NCBI GenBank assembly: GCA_034506395.1 | Contig: JAPDPQ010000036.1 | Location: 1 to 48,865, forward strand | Source of the DNA: a candidate division KSB1 bacterium | GTDB lineage: Bacteria > Zhuqueibacterota > Zhuqueibacteria > Thermofontimicrobiales > Thermofontimicrobiaceae | Direction: 5' to 3' | DNA length: 48,865 bases | In this document: piece by piece, positions 27,328-35,995 of the stretch | Numbering within the stretch: position 1 is the first letter of the stretch | Layout of the letters: each line of letters opens with the position of its first letter | The notes under the pieces: generated by a model | What the model was told of the DNA's origin: nothing | The model's input: the letters and a program-made list of their open reading frames with translations, nothing else | The model's database searches: none | Position numbers and translations under genes: made by a program

Positions 27328-29139
27328 TTATTTCTTTTTTCTCTTGAGATTAATGAATATCCCCAATGCGATGAACACCAAAGGTGGGAACCAGACGACG
27401 AACGCCTTCGAGAGCGCTTTCCCTACTCCGCTGGTCGCTCGAATGCGTCGGGCCACAATGTTCTTGGATCGAATATTAATCAGTTCATCGCCGAGGGTCA
27501 AGGCATCGACCGCATTCAGCAGGAGCGCCCGATGGCTGGTAACCGCTTGCAAGATGTCACTTTTGAACATATTGCTGCATCCAATAGCGATGATCTTGTT
27601 CTCCTTTGGCTCTCCTGTAATCTCGGATGGCCTCTCTGGCTCTGTGGTATCTGGCTTGCTTCCGTACTCATCCGTCCATCGCGGAATGTTTTGATCCACA
27701 TATTTCGGCTTGAACTTGCCGCTCACAAAGATACCAAGCGGTTGGTGCCTTAATACATCTTCAGCAGGGGGTTCAGAGACATCGATATTTCCATAGCCAT
27801 ATGCATCTCGCGTCCAGCTAAAATTGCTCGACGTAAAAAGCACTTTATGATCCAGCTTATTCTCTTTCATGATGTCTTCATGAACCAAAAGCCGCGTTCC
27901 GTACATGTAGAACAGCTCTGTGATCTTATTGGATATCGACACTTCAGAATTGATGTTTTCTGGGTTTACTTTGATGATTACAGGCTTTGTGACTGGCTCA
28001 TAACGCTGTTCGCGAATTTGAAGAATCCCCATACGTCGGGTTTGATACACTGGAATTTGAATATAGGCACTGCTCCGATCCATGAACACTTTGTCATCGA
28101 ATTCGAAGCCATAATTTTTTGTCAATGAATTGATATTGAGCCGACTCGGCATTCCCCGCAGATCAAATTGCCCGGGTTGCCCAGGCGACGGCATGATTTG
28201 GTAATTGTACTCCTGGGCCGCCATCACCACACGCACCCCGTTGTGGATCGCTTTGTCGATCTCATAAAGCTGACGTTCAGTGAGCGGCTGATCAATCATT
28301 AATACCAACGTCTGGATATCTGAAGGTATTGGATCGTTTTTCTTAATGTTGGTCCGCGTCACATCATATCCAGACTCGCGCAAGAGTTTCTCCGCATAAT
28401 CGTACTGATCGGGCGGCTGCTGCTGATAGTACTGCCGATATTGCGCCGGGATTTCGGGTTGCCCTGGATAGAAGGCGATTTTGGGCCGCTTGTTCGAGAC
28501 CAGTTTATAAATTCGCGAGATGATCTCATATTCCAGATTGCCGAACGTCTCAGGACGGACTTCTTCGATCACATCCTCTTTCCGATCCAAATAGGACAGC
28601 ACCAGCGACGAATAAACGCGCTTCACTGATAGCTCGTCGCGCTCTGTGCTCTGAACGCCAAAGGGAATCACACCTCGTTCATAAAGCTGCTCAGCAATCT
28701 TTTTCCGAGTGACTTTCGGTTTTTTCTCATCAGCTTTGATCACATCTTTTGACTTCTGTTTCTCTTGTTCCTTACTCTTCTGCTCTTCGTATGCTTCCTT
28801 TTCTTCTTCCGCCGATGGATCGAAAATCTTGTATGTTAATTTTCCACGGGATGCCATCCGCAGCTCCTCCAATTTATCGATCACATCCCGTTCCAGGTTC
28901 TTCCACTGCGTCGGCATCTTCTCTGAGGATGAAACATAGTAGGTAATTTCGATCGGTGCCTCTAATTGCGACAGAATTTTTCCCACTGACGGCGATAGCT
29001 TATAGATTCGATTGGCGGTCAAATCGAATCGACCAATATTAAAAATATTCACAATCATGTTGACCAAAATGACAATACCCGCCAATAAAAGGGCGCCGAT
29101 AACAAAAGTCCGAATAAATTCCTTCTTCAAATCTCTCAT
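27328..29139 (-). CDS. GldG-family ABC auxiliary protein
   Basis: The product (603 residues) has an N-terminal transmembrane helix (FIRTFVIGALLLAGIVILVNMIV) and a C-terminal one (AFVVWFPPLVFIALGIFINLKRKKK). Between them is the large GldG/ABC_transp_aux domain: RFDLTANRIYKLSPSVGKIL, an acidic/lysine-rich insertion around 120-150, then the KRPKIAFYPGQPEIP and DIQTLVLMIDQPLTE segments. The start is ATG 29139, one base after the permease stop, with GGAGG well placed; the upstream GTG/ATG options add unsupported residues. In Flavobacterium, GldA-GldF-GldG is needed for gliding, but related sets occur in non-gliding bacteria, so motility is not implied. Confidence 0.88.
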   Translation of the reverse strand: MRDLKKEFIRTFVIGALLLAGIVILVNMIVNIFNIGRFDLTANRIYKLSPSVGKILSQLEAPIEITYYVSSSEKMPTQWKNLERDVIDKLEELRMASRGKLTYKIFDPSAEEEKEAYEEQKSKEQEKQKSKDVIKADEKKPKVTRKKIAEQLYERGVIPFGVQSTERDELSVKRVYSSLVLSYLDRKEDVIEEVRPETFGNLEYEIISRIYKLVSNKRPKIAFYPGQPEIPAQYRQYYQQQPPDQYDYAEKLLRESGYDVTRTNIKKNDPIPSDIQTLVLMIDQPLTERQLYEIDKAIHNGVRVVMAAQEYNYQIMPSPGQPGQFDLRGMPSRLNINSLTKNYGFEFDDKVFMDRSSAYIQIPVYQTRRMGILQIREQRYEPVTKPVIIKVNPENINSEVSISNKITELFYMYGTRLLVHEDIMKENKLDHKVLFTSSNFSWTRDAYGYGNIDVSEPPAEDVLRHQPLGIFVSGKFKPKYVDQNIPRWTDEYGSKPDTTEPERPSEITGEPKENKIIAIGCSNMFKSDILQAVTSHRALLLNAVDALTLGDELINIRSKNIVARRIRATSGVGKALSKAFVVWFPPLVFIALGIFINLKRKKK

Positions 29140-29140
29140 A

Positions 29141-29869
29141 CTAGAATTTCCTCCTTTCCAGCGATTTAGCATTCAGGTAGAGGAATAGTGCGGTAAACGA
29201 TAAGAAATACACAATGCTCTTCAGATCAATCACTCCCCGTTCAATATCATTGAAATGGCGCGTGACGCCCACATATTGATAGAGGAATTCGCCAAGCCCA
29301 GGGATCCAGCCATCAATCACCATGGGGACAAATTGCCAGCCGATCAAGGCCAAAAAACCACAGCTCAAACTCGTGATGATCAACGAAACGATTTGATCGG
29401 AAAAAAATCCTGAGATAAAAATTCCTACGGCCAGATAAAAAGCTCCCAACAAAATGGCCCCGAAATAACCGCCAATGATCGGGCCAAAATCTGGTTTCCC
29501 TAAAATGACTAACAAAATTGGGATCACCAGTGTGCCAGACAGCGCCACCAGATAGAACACAAAACTGGCCAGAAATTTACCGAGCACGATGTGCTCTGTC
29601 TTCATCGGCAAAGTCAATAACAGTTCCACTGTGCCCAGTTTGTGCTCTTCAGACCAGAGCCGCATGGATATCGCTGGAATGAAAATCAACCCCAAGGTGA
29701 GCGGCAGTGCCGAGAAAAACTCCCGCATATCAGCATTCCCATAAAAGAAGAAAGTAAACATATAAATGCCCGAATTGAGCAAAATAAAGATCACGCTGAA
29801 TACATACGCAATAGGCGAATAAAAATAAGCGCGAAATTCGCGTCGAAAAATTATCCCGATATCTTTCAT
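29141..29869 (-). CDS. ABC-2 type permease (GldF-like)
   Basis: A 242-residue inner-membrane permease with about six transmembrane segments (for example YVFSVIFILLNSGIYMFTFFF, LASFVFYLVALSGTLVIPILL, YFLSFTALFLYLN). It matches ABC-2 permeases of the GldF type; IFRREFRAYFYSPIAYVFSV is the characteristic N-terminus. Its ATG overlaps the stop of the upstream ATPase gene by four bases, and the GldG-like gene follows after one base, so the three are translationally coupled. It forms the membrane channel of the ABC complex; the substrate is unknown. Confidence 0.9.
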   Translation of the reverse strand: MKDIGIIFRREFRAYFYSPIAYVFSVIFILLNSGIYMFTFFFYGNADMREFFSALPLTLGLIFIPAISMRLWSEEHKLGTVELLLTLPMKTEHIVLGKFLASFVFYLVALSGTLVIPILLVILGKPDFGPIIGGYFGAILLGAFYLAVGIFISGFFSDQIVSLIITSLSCGFLALIGWQFVPMVIDGWIPGLGEFLYQYVGVTRHFNDIERGVIDLKSIVYFLSFTALFLYLNAKSLERRKF

Positions 29870-30849
29870 GCTGCACCTCCTTGCTCTCCGACTGTCTCAG
29901 ACGCTGCCCTTTCGGCCCCATTCCCCTGAGTCAATCGAATAAAAGCATCTTCCAACGAAAGCTTCTCCGGATGAAACTCCAAGATCTCCCAATTGTGACT
30001 CCGGATAAATTCGTTCAATTTCTCGACAGGGTCAACATTGGATTTGAAGAACAGATGCGCCGCCACTTCGCCGCGCCGGCGATTGTCATCGTATTCGATA
30101 TTTTCCAACCCAGATAGCGATTTGAGCGCTGCCTCGAAATCCTTTTTGGCGCTCTTGACGGCCAAGTAGACCGAAGTCTGGCGTGTGACACTTTTGCGCA
30201 AATCTTCAAAGGTCCCATCGGCGACGATTCGGCCTTGGTTGATTACCAAAATCCGATCCGAAATGGTCGCCACTTCTGGAAGAATGTGGGTGCTCAAAAT
30301 GATGGTCTTCTCATGGGCGAGACTTTTGATCAATTTCCGAATGCCGATGATTTGCAACGGGTCCAACCCGGATGTCGGTTCATCAAGGATCAGCACTTCT
30401 GGGTCGTGGATCAACGCTTGGGCCAGGCAAGTTCGCTGCTTGAATCCTTTCGATAACTCGCCGATCTTCCGCTTCAAAACGGGTTCTAGCCCAGCAGCCT
30501 GAACAACCCAATCGAATCGCTGCTGGAATTTGCCGTTCAAATGCCTAGCTTCACCGATGAATTCCAAATATTCTTTGACCAGCATATCGGAATATAGCGG
30601 CACAGTTTCGGGCAAATAGCCGATCAATTGCCGTACTTCGAGGGGATGTTCGAGCACATCGTAGCCCCCTACTTTCACAGTGCCAGATGTCGGGGCCGAA
30701 TAGGTTGTAATGATCTTCATGGCTGTCGATTTCCCAGCGCCATTCGGACCAACAAACCCGACAATCTGACCCTTTTCAATCTTAAAACTAACGTCAATCA
30801 GCGCCTTGGTTAATCCGTAGTTCTTGCAAACTTTTTCCAGTTCGATCAT
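29866..30849 (-). CDS. ABC transporter ATPase (GldA-like)
   Basis: A 327-residue cytoplasmic ATPase that powers the adjacent permease. Walker A GPNGAGKST is at 34-42, the ABC signature LSKGFKQR at 132-139 and Walker B with D-loop VLILDEPTSGLDP at 152-164. The H-loop histidine is in LSTHILPEV. The C-terminal ~90 residues (DFEAALKSLSGLENIEYDDN ...) are the extra domain typical of GldA/NatA/CcmA-type ATPases. It is first in its operon, with AAGGGA before ATG 30849. Confidence 0.92.
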   Translation of the reverse strand: MIELEKVCKNYGLTKALIDVSFKIEKGQIVGFVGPNGAGKSTAMKIITTYSAPTSGTVKVGGYDVLEHPLEVRQLIGYLPETVPLYSDMLVKEYLEFIGEARHLNGKFQQRFDWVVQAAGLEPVLKRKIGELSKGFKQRTCLAQALIHDPEVLILDEPTSGLDPLQIIGIRKLIKSLAHEKTIILSTHILPEVATISDRILVINQGRIVADGTFEDLRKSVTRQTSVYLAVKSAKKDFEAALKSLSGLENIEYDDNRRRGEVAAHLFFKSNVDPVEKLNEFIRSHNWEILEFHPEKLSLEDAFIRLTQGNGAERAASETVGEQGGAA

Positions 30850-31224
30850 AACACTTCCCTTTGTTACGATTCCAAAAATGTTTCATTATTTCACATAAAT
30901 TGAAAAATGACCGCTTGGATCATTAGAAAAATTGCAAGATAATGCAGAAATGAAAATGAGTAAGATGGAGAAAAATATTTAAATCTGATTTTCTGATTTG
31001 AGGGTTCAAACCTAACTCCTAATTTATGCGCGGTTCATCATAACAATGTAACTGCCTTATGATATCATAATTAAGCGATTAGGTTGAATTTCTTGATAAC
31101 GCAAAAGTCAACACTATAAACGTCTATCCCTCCGTTAATGTTCCCAGCTAATCAAAATTTTTGATGCTGCTTTGGCTCCGTTGCTTATCTTCCAATTGAC
31201 CAACGCTTCGAACACCACCGACAA

Positions 31225-31261
31225 AAATGGCAACCTTTCCGAATTTATCAGGTTGCCATTT
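31225..31261 (-). terminator. Intrinsic terminator, minus strand
   Basis: AAATGGCAACC (31225-31235) is a perfect 11-bp inverted match to GGTTGCCATTT (31251-31261), with a 15-nt loop. On the minus strand the stem runs straight into a T-run (ATTTTTGTCGG). It probably ends transcripts of the hydrolase gene, whose stop is 320 bp away. Confidence 0.75.
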
Positions 31262-31323
31262 CGTTCTCATTTCGCTAAACTTTAATGAATTGATATATAG
31301 CGCTTAAAGGAAAACTTACCTTT

Positions 31324-31403
31324 TGTCCTTTCGACCGCATGGAGATATCTGTAAGCCTTACCTCCTAAATGGAAACAGATTCCTCACTTCGTTCAGAATG
31401 ACC
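31324..31403 (-). repeat. 80-bp dispersed imperfect inverted repeat, copy A
   Basis: The ends TGTCCTTTCGACCGCATGGA and TTCGTTCAGAATGACC match the reverse complement of copy B (34594-34673) over the first 26 bases (3 mismatches) and last 27-28 bases (2 mismatches). Both copies are exactly 80 bp and only the central loop differs. The outer ends are themselves near-complementary (TGTC ... GACA). It is intergenic and has no coding capacity. The type resembles small non-autonomous palindromic elements. Confidence 0.8.
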
Positions 31404-31580
31404 TTTTTAATTCAAATTTAAAGGTTGTGTTCGGTCATTCGATAAAGAGAATTCTCCGCTTATTGCATGATCGGCTCTATTTGGATTCGACAAATAACGT
31501 TCCGGCTGTAGCAGAGAGCACCGCTAGTGCAATAGGCAGATAAAAGGCATCCGAGATCGCCCAAATTTCCAATAGCGAAG

Positions 31581-33038
31581 CTAATTGGTGGTCTGTTTCA
31601 TGATCCAATCACCAATGAGTTGAAGCGCCGAAGGAGCGATCGTTTCTTCAATCACTGCATATTCATTTGGCGAGCCGGTCTTAGCAGTTTGGAACAAATG
31701 ATTTAATTGTGGCAGCGAACGAATCGTTACCTGGTTATTTCCTCCCGCCTTCAATGCCGCTTCAATCGCTTTCAAATTTTCCCTTGCTGGGACTTGTAGA
31801 TCGAGCTCTCCATTGATCGCCAATACTGGGCATTTTACTTTAGAGAGTGCAGTTTTAGGATCGTACGTGAGGAACAATCGGAACCACGGCGATGTGAGCT
31901 GTCGAATTTGAGCGTTGATGTAAATTTCAGGATCGCTAATTGCCTTCCTTTCCGTGTCGCTGAGTAGCTCAATAGATTGCTTAAGTATTGGACGAAGCTT
32001 TCTTATCGCATTCGAATCATCTGATTCATGTTTTAAGACGGCAAAAATTTGCTCTTGGGAGTGCCGATTTTTCGCAATTATCGAATCATTAGCACCATTT
32101 GCCCGAGCGATCAGCTCAGCCTGTTGATACAAAATTTGCTCTCCAGTGAGACCAGTCCCAGCCATAAGCACGATAAACGCCACATCCTTCGAGCGGGCGG
32201 CAACCATTGGGGCCACGATCCCTCCTTCACTGTGTCCGATCAAACCGATCTTTTTCGGATCGACATCATCCCGAGTTTTGAGATAATTTACAGCCACGAG
32301 TACATCCGCAGCAAAATCCTCAGTAGTGGCTTTAGAAAAATCTCCTGTCGATTTTCCCACCCCGCGATCATCCATCCGTAGCACAGCAATTCCACGGCGA
32401 GTAAGGTAATCGGCCAGTACGAGAAACGGCCGATGGCCGAAAATGGCCTCATCGCGATCCTGAGGCCCGGAACCAGTGATCAAAATTGCTGCAGGAAAAC
32501 GACCTTTGCTTTGGGGGCGGGTAAAGGTACCAGCCAGATCGACCCCATAGGCTTCATTGTGAACAGTGACCTCCTCTTCCAGATATGGATAGGGCCTGGT
32601 TGGCTCTTGAGGTCGATTCAATTTCGGAGCGGTATCGGTGCGCGTCAATTCCAACGGAATGGAGATTCCGCTTTGCTGCCAGTTTCCTGAGATCGAGTTG
32701 AAATCCGCTGCGATTTTACCTTTGAACAGCCCTCGGATCATCGCAACTTCAATAACCAAAGTGTCCTGAACAATGCTCGTACGAGAGGTAGCGATGTTGA
32801 AAGCACCTTGATCGGGGCTATCAAGTGCCGTGGTCAATTCGCCCGTTTCGCTTTTGTTGAGATGAAAGACTATCCTCAATTCGGCACCTGGAAAGGATAG
32901 TTTGCCCTGCCAAACGCCAATCAAGCGGTCGACTTGCGATGTCAATTGCAGATTTTGTTGGGCAGACACTAAATGAGGAATGAAGGTCAAAAAATAGCAG
33001 CAGATCATCATAAAGATCAACGAAGTCATTTTTTTCAT
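31581..33038 (-). CDS. Secreted alpha/beta hydrolase (S9/S33-like serine hydrolase)
   Basis: A 485-residue exported hydrolase. The signal peptide ends near PHLVSAQ (about residue 27). Residues 35-135 form a small beta domain seen before hydrolases of this type (LIGVWQGKLSFPGAELRIVFHL). The hydrolase core begins near 160: oxyanion region ILITGSGPQDRDE, nucleophile elbow GLIGHSEGG (Ser270), acid in INGELDLQVPARENL and histidine in LPQLNHLFQ. The triad order is intact. GGGAGG precedes ATG 33038. Substrate class (ester or peptide) cannot be told. It is alone between two gaps, downstream of an oligopeptide-type permease gene. Confidence 0.85.
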   Translation of the reverse strand: MKKMTSLIFMMICCYFLTFIPHLVSAQQNLQLTSQVDRLIGVWQGKLSFPGAELRIVFHLNKSETGELTTALDSPDQGAFNIATSRTSIVQDTLVIEVAMIRGLFKGKIAADFNSISGNWQQSGISIPLELTRTDTAPKLNRPQEPTRPYPYLEEEVTVHNEAYGVDLAGTFTRPQSKGRFPAAILITGSGPQDRDEAIFGHRPFLVLADYLTRRGIAVLRMDDRGVGKSTGDFSKATTEDFAADVLVAVNYLKTRDDVDPKKIGLIGHSEGGIVAPMVAARSKDVAFIVLMAGTGLTGEQILYQQAELIARANGANDSIIAKNRHSQEQIFAVLKHESDDSNAIRKLRPILKQSIELLSDTERKAISDPEIYINAQIRQLTSPWFRLFLTYDPKTALSKVKCPVLAINGELDLQVPARENLKAIEAALKAGGNNQVTIRSLPQLNHLFQTAKTGSPNEYAVIEETIAPSALQLIGDWIMKQTTN

Positions 33039-33323
33039 AATGCTTCCTCCCTGAATTTTCGCGAAAATATCCCAATGTTACCATATAAACAGAAAGTGCA
33101 AGAAAATTTCATCACCCGCTTGGATAATTTTCTGAAACAATATTAGTCTCAATGGGACAATGCAACCAGCAACTGCTCAAATGCATAGCATCCCCAATCC
33201 AGCACAATGAAAATTTCTTGAGATGCATACGCTTTTCCCCTGCTGGCGAGAAAAGTGTTCACCCATTGATAAACCAAAATGGGCCGTTTATTCGTTGCTA
33301 TTTTATAATGACCTCAAATTTAT

Positions 33324-33344
33324 CGGGAGCGCTGTGTTCTCCCG
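33324..33344. other. Short hairpin between permease and hydrolase genes
   Basis: CGGGAG (33324-33329) pairs with CTCCCG (33339-33344) across a nine-base loop. On the minus strand it lies 87 bp past the OppC-like stop and is followed by GATAAATTTG, too weak for a confident terminator. The rest of the 392-bp spacer 33039-33430 shows nothing else. Confidence 0.4.
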
Positions 33345-33430
33345 TTGCGGACATCAATGGAGCCAGTTCGGAACACTTGAATGATGTCGGGCAAATTAGG
33401 AAAGATCTGGCAAACTTTTCCGATTGCTTG

Positions 33431-34288
33431 TTAGCGTAAGCGAGGATCAAGAGCGTCGCGCAGCCCTTCACCGATTAGGTTGTAACCCAGCACGGTCACG
33501 AAGATCGCTAAGCCTGGAAACACAGTCATCCACCATGCGAAATGCATCACCGAGCTGCCCTGCCATAGGATGTTTCCCCAACTTGGCGTGGGTGGCTGAA
33601 CGCCCAATCCTAAAAAGGACAGACCAGATTCGACCAAAATGGCCGAAGCGACACCGAGCGTAACGGCCACAAACACTGGAGCAACGACATTGGGAATGAT
33701 ATGGCGCCAAATAATGCGCCAGCGTCCAATGCCAAGTGCGATAGCGGCCTGGATATAATCCCGTCCCCGAACCGAGAGCACTTCTGCCCGCACCAACCGC
33801 GCTAAGCCTGGCCAACTCGTGATTGCAATCACGATCATTACGTTATAGATATTCGGTTCCAGCATGGCGATAACCATTAATAACAGGAAAAACGATGGAA
33901 TGCAGAGGATTAAGTCGACAAACCGCATGAGGATGTTATCGATTTTCCCTCCAAAAAAGCCAGCGATCGCACCGATCAACACGCCAATTAATCCCGCAAG
34001 CCCAGATGAGATAAAGCCAACGCTCATGGAGATCCGAGCGCCGTAAAGCACGCGGGCAAAAACATCCCGGCCATTCATATCCGTGCCAAACGGATGCCGC
34101 CACGATGGCGGTTGATAGATTTCGTCGAGATTGATGGCATTAGGATCATATGGGGTCAAAAGCGGGCTGAAGATGGCCGCCAGACTTAAAATGATAATTA
34201 CGATCGCACCAGCAACTGCCAATTTATTCTTGCAATACTGCCGAAAAATGATTCTCAGCATCGAGCTTGATGAGACGGTCCGGTTCAT
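33431..34288 (-). CDS. ABC transporter permease, OppC/DppC type
   Basis: A 285-residue inner-membrane permease for peptides or nickel/oligosaccharide-like solutes. The OppC_N segment is at the N-terminus (NKLAVAGAIVIIILSLAAIFSPLLTPYDP), followed by HPFGTDMNGRDVFARVLYGAR, the hallmark of the family. The EAA loop is visible (QAAIALGIGRWRIIWRHIIPN, about residues 185-205), as is the GLSFLGLGVQPPTPSWG signature. It runs the same way as the OppB-type gene but is separated from it by 545 bp that hold a terminator-like hairpin and a dispersed repeat, which is unusual. No ATPase or substrate-binding partner is in the window. Confidence 0.9.
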   Translation of the reverse strand: MNRTVSSSSMLRIIFRQYCKNKLAVAGAIVIIILSLAAIFSPLLTPYDPNAINLDEIYQPPSWRHPFGTDMNGRDVFARVLYGARISMSVGFISSGLAGLIGVLIGAIAGFFGGKIDNILMRFVDLILCIPSFFLLLMVIAMLEPNIYNVMIVIAITSWPGLARLVRAEVLSVRGRDYIQAAIALGIGRWRIIWRHIIPNVVAPVFVAVTLGVASAILVESGLSFLGLGVQPPTPSWGNILWQGSSVMHFAWWMTVFPGLAIFVTVLGYNLIGEGLRDALDPRLR

Positions 34289-34415
34289 AGGCTTAATGAT
34301 AGTTCAAACTGTGATGATTTTTCAAACTGTTCTTAATTGGAATTGATCTTTGAGTGAATTTCTATCATGTTCCAGATCGTTACGGCGATTCTGCAATGGG
34401 TTTCCGCTTCATAAA

Positions 34416-34452
34416 AACTGGCTCGCTTGTCCTTTCAAGTTTTGAGCCAGTT
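34416..34452 (-). terminator. Terminator-like hairpin between the two permease genes
   Basis: AACTGGCTC (34416-34424) is a perfect 9-bp inverted match to GAGCCAGTT (34444-34452), with a 19-nt loop. On the minus strand the stem continues into TTTTTATG. It lies between the OppB-like stop (34834) and the OppC-like start (34288), so it may end or attenuate read-through between the two subunits. Confidence 0.65.
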
Positions 34453-34593
34453 CTCTCTTAGCTGATAACCTCCGATAAAGTAATCTTCGATTTCTTCAAA
34501 ATTCAAATGCTTTACAATGTCCGTATCTTGCCTGAAAAGGCAAACAGCTATTCATTCGTGTCTGAACGAAAACTATTGACTTTTTAGCAGAAA

Positions 34594-34673
34594 TGTCATT
34601 CCGAACGAAGTGAGGAATCTGGTTTTTATACGATTATTGGCCTCAAGGATTTCTCCCTGCGGTCGAAATGACA
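34594..34673 (+). repeat. 80-bp dispersed imperfect inverted repeat, copy B
   Basis: It begins TGTCATTCCGAACGAAG and ends GGTCGAAATGACA, and is the reverse-oriented partner of copy A at 31324-31403. Its own ends are inverted repeats (TGTCATT ... AATGACA), so it can fold into a long imperfect hairpin. It lies in the 545-bp spacer between the two permease genes, which has no coding signal. Confidence 0.8.
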
Positions 34674-34833
34674 GAAACATGGGTTTTCGTTCGGGTATTA
34701 ATTAACATTTGATTGAAAGAAAGCGACTCCAGCAATTGTATGAGTGATCGACATTTTTTCAATCGTTATTCGTTTTTTTGACCCGACAAGAATTGTCATT
34801 AGCCGAAATCAAAATGGGAGTTACAATATCAAA

Positions 34834-35808
34834 TCAATCATACTTGATCCTCGGATCGACGATTCCGTACAAAATATCTGCCAACAGATTCCCAAACAAC
34901 AGAAGAAACACAGAGAATACGGAAGTGCCCATAATCACAGGGTAGTCGCGCGCCATAACAGCTTCGAAAGCCAGCCTTCCCATGCCTGGCCACGCGAAAA
35001 TCTTTTCGATGATGACACTGCCACTGATCAGTCCAGGCAAGCTTAAACCCAGAATGGTTACAATTGGGAGCAATGCGTTGCGCAATGCATGTTTGAAAAT
35101 TACCGTGCGTTCGCTAAGCCCTTTGGCTCGCGCTGTCGTGATGTAATCTTGGCGGATGATTTCCAACATACTGGAGCGAGTATATCGAGATAACCAGGCC
35201 AAACCAGCAAAGGCCTGGACAAACACTGGTAAAATGGCATGTTTGAGTAGGTCCCAGCTCCGCTCCCAAAACGTCAAGGATTGAAAATTCACCATGATTG
35301 AATGCATTCCTGAAATAGGCAACCAACCCAGTTTCACCGAAAATACCAAGATCAGAAGCAGCGCCAGCCAGAAACTGGGGATGGCCATCCCAATAAAAAC
35401 CATGACAGTGGAGACTTTGTCGAACACAGAATATTGTTTCACTGCCGATAATATGCCAATCGGCACGGCAATGAAATAGATCAGCAGCAGCGCCGCGACA
35501 TTCAAAATGATCGTATTGGGCAACGTTCGCATGATCTTCTGCAATACTGGTTGACTATCTTTGAAAGAATAGCCGAAGTCCAGCATCACCATTTTCTTCA
35601 CCCAGTTCCAATATTGGATATGGAGCGGCTTATCCAGGCCATAGATCTTCTCCAGCCGCTCACGGGCGATGGCCAGCCCCGGCTTCATTTGTGCCTCCAG
35701 ATCTGATGGTTTGCCAGGCGCAAGGTGAATAATGAGAAATGTAATGATGGTGATTCCGAAATAAAGGGGAATAATAGTTAGAATCCGACGAATGATGTAA
35801 TTGCGCAT
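34834..35808 (-). CDS. ABC transporter permease, OppB/DppB type
   Basis: A 324-residue inner-membrane permease. The family N-terminus MRNYIIRRILTIIPLYFGITIITF and the LAPGKPSDLEAQ motif are clear. They are followed by YGLDKPLHIQYWNWVKKMVMLDFGYSF, typical of OppB/DppB. The EAA loop lies in ARAKGLSERTVIFKHALRNAL, and the C-terminus has the FAWPGMGRLAFEAVMARDYPVIMG signature. It should pair with the OppC-type subunit downstream. No substrate-binding protein or OppD/OppF ATPase is nearby, so those partners must be encoded elsewhere. A heptamer repeat cluster lies upstream. Confidence 0.91.
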   Translation of the reverse strand: MRNYIIRRILTIIPLYFGITIITFLIIHLAPGKPSDLEAQMKPGLAIARERLEKIYGLDKPLHIQYWNWVKKMVMLDFGYSFKDSQPVLQKIMRTLPNTIILNVAALLLIYFIAVPIGILSAVKQYSVFDKVSTVMVFIGMAIPSFWLALLLILVFSVKLGWLPISGMHSIMVNFQSLTFWERSWDLLKHAILPVFVQAFAGLAWLSRYTRSSMLEIIRQDYITTARAKGLSERTVIFKHALRNALLPIVTILGLSLPGLISGSVIIEKIFAWPGMGRLAFEAVMARDYPVIMGTSVFSVFLLLFGNLLADILYGIVDPRIKYD

Positions 35809-35904
35809 CTCTCTTTTAGTTTTTCCTTCGCTGTGAATCTTTTGGGTGAAATTTATTGCATAAACCGTGGAGCACTCCCCACTGATTTTTGGGTGAGAGA
35901 AAGT

Positions 35905-35967
35905 AATCAGTAATCAGTGATCAGTGATCAGTAATCAGTGATCAGTAATCAGTGATCAGTGATTGGT
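35905..35967 (+). repeat. Heptamer tandem repeat cluster 3
   Basis: Eight exact units (AATCAGT x2, GATCAGT x2, AATCAGT, GATCAGT, AATCAGT, GATCAGT; 35905-35960) and a decayed GATTGGT. The 56-bp core equals those at 2631-2686 and 4256-4311. It fills much of the 187-bp spacer upstream of the OppB-like gene and just past the stop of the large secreted-protein gene. Confidence 0.9.
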
Positions 35968-35995
35968 GGTGTGCAATAATGATTTCACCATGCTT

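Larger units (their letters stand above)
30850..31580. other. Gene-free spacer with repeat and terminator
   Basis: No coding signal is seen in this 731-bp region. It holds a minus-strand terminator (31225-31261), one copy of an 80-bp imperfect inverted repeat (31324-31403), and presumably the promoter of the Gld-like operon near 30860-30960, where the sequence is very AT-rich. I cannot assign a clear -35/-10 pair. Confidence 0.6.

Noticed and set aside
33152..33439. 95-codon open frame upstream of the hydrolase gene
   Set aside because: No start signal and no motif; it spans a non-coding spacer and runs into the antisense of the OppC-like gene.
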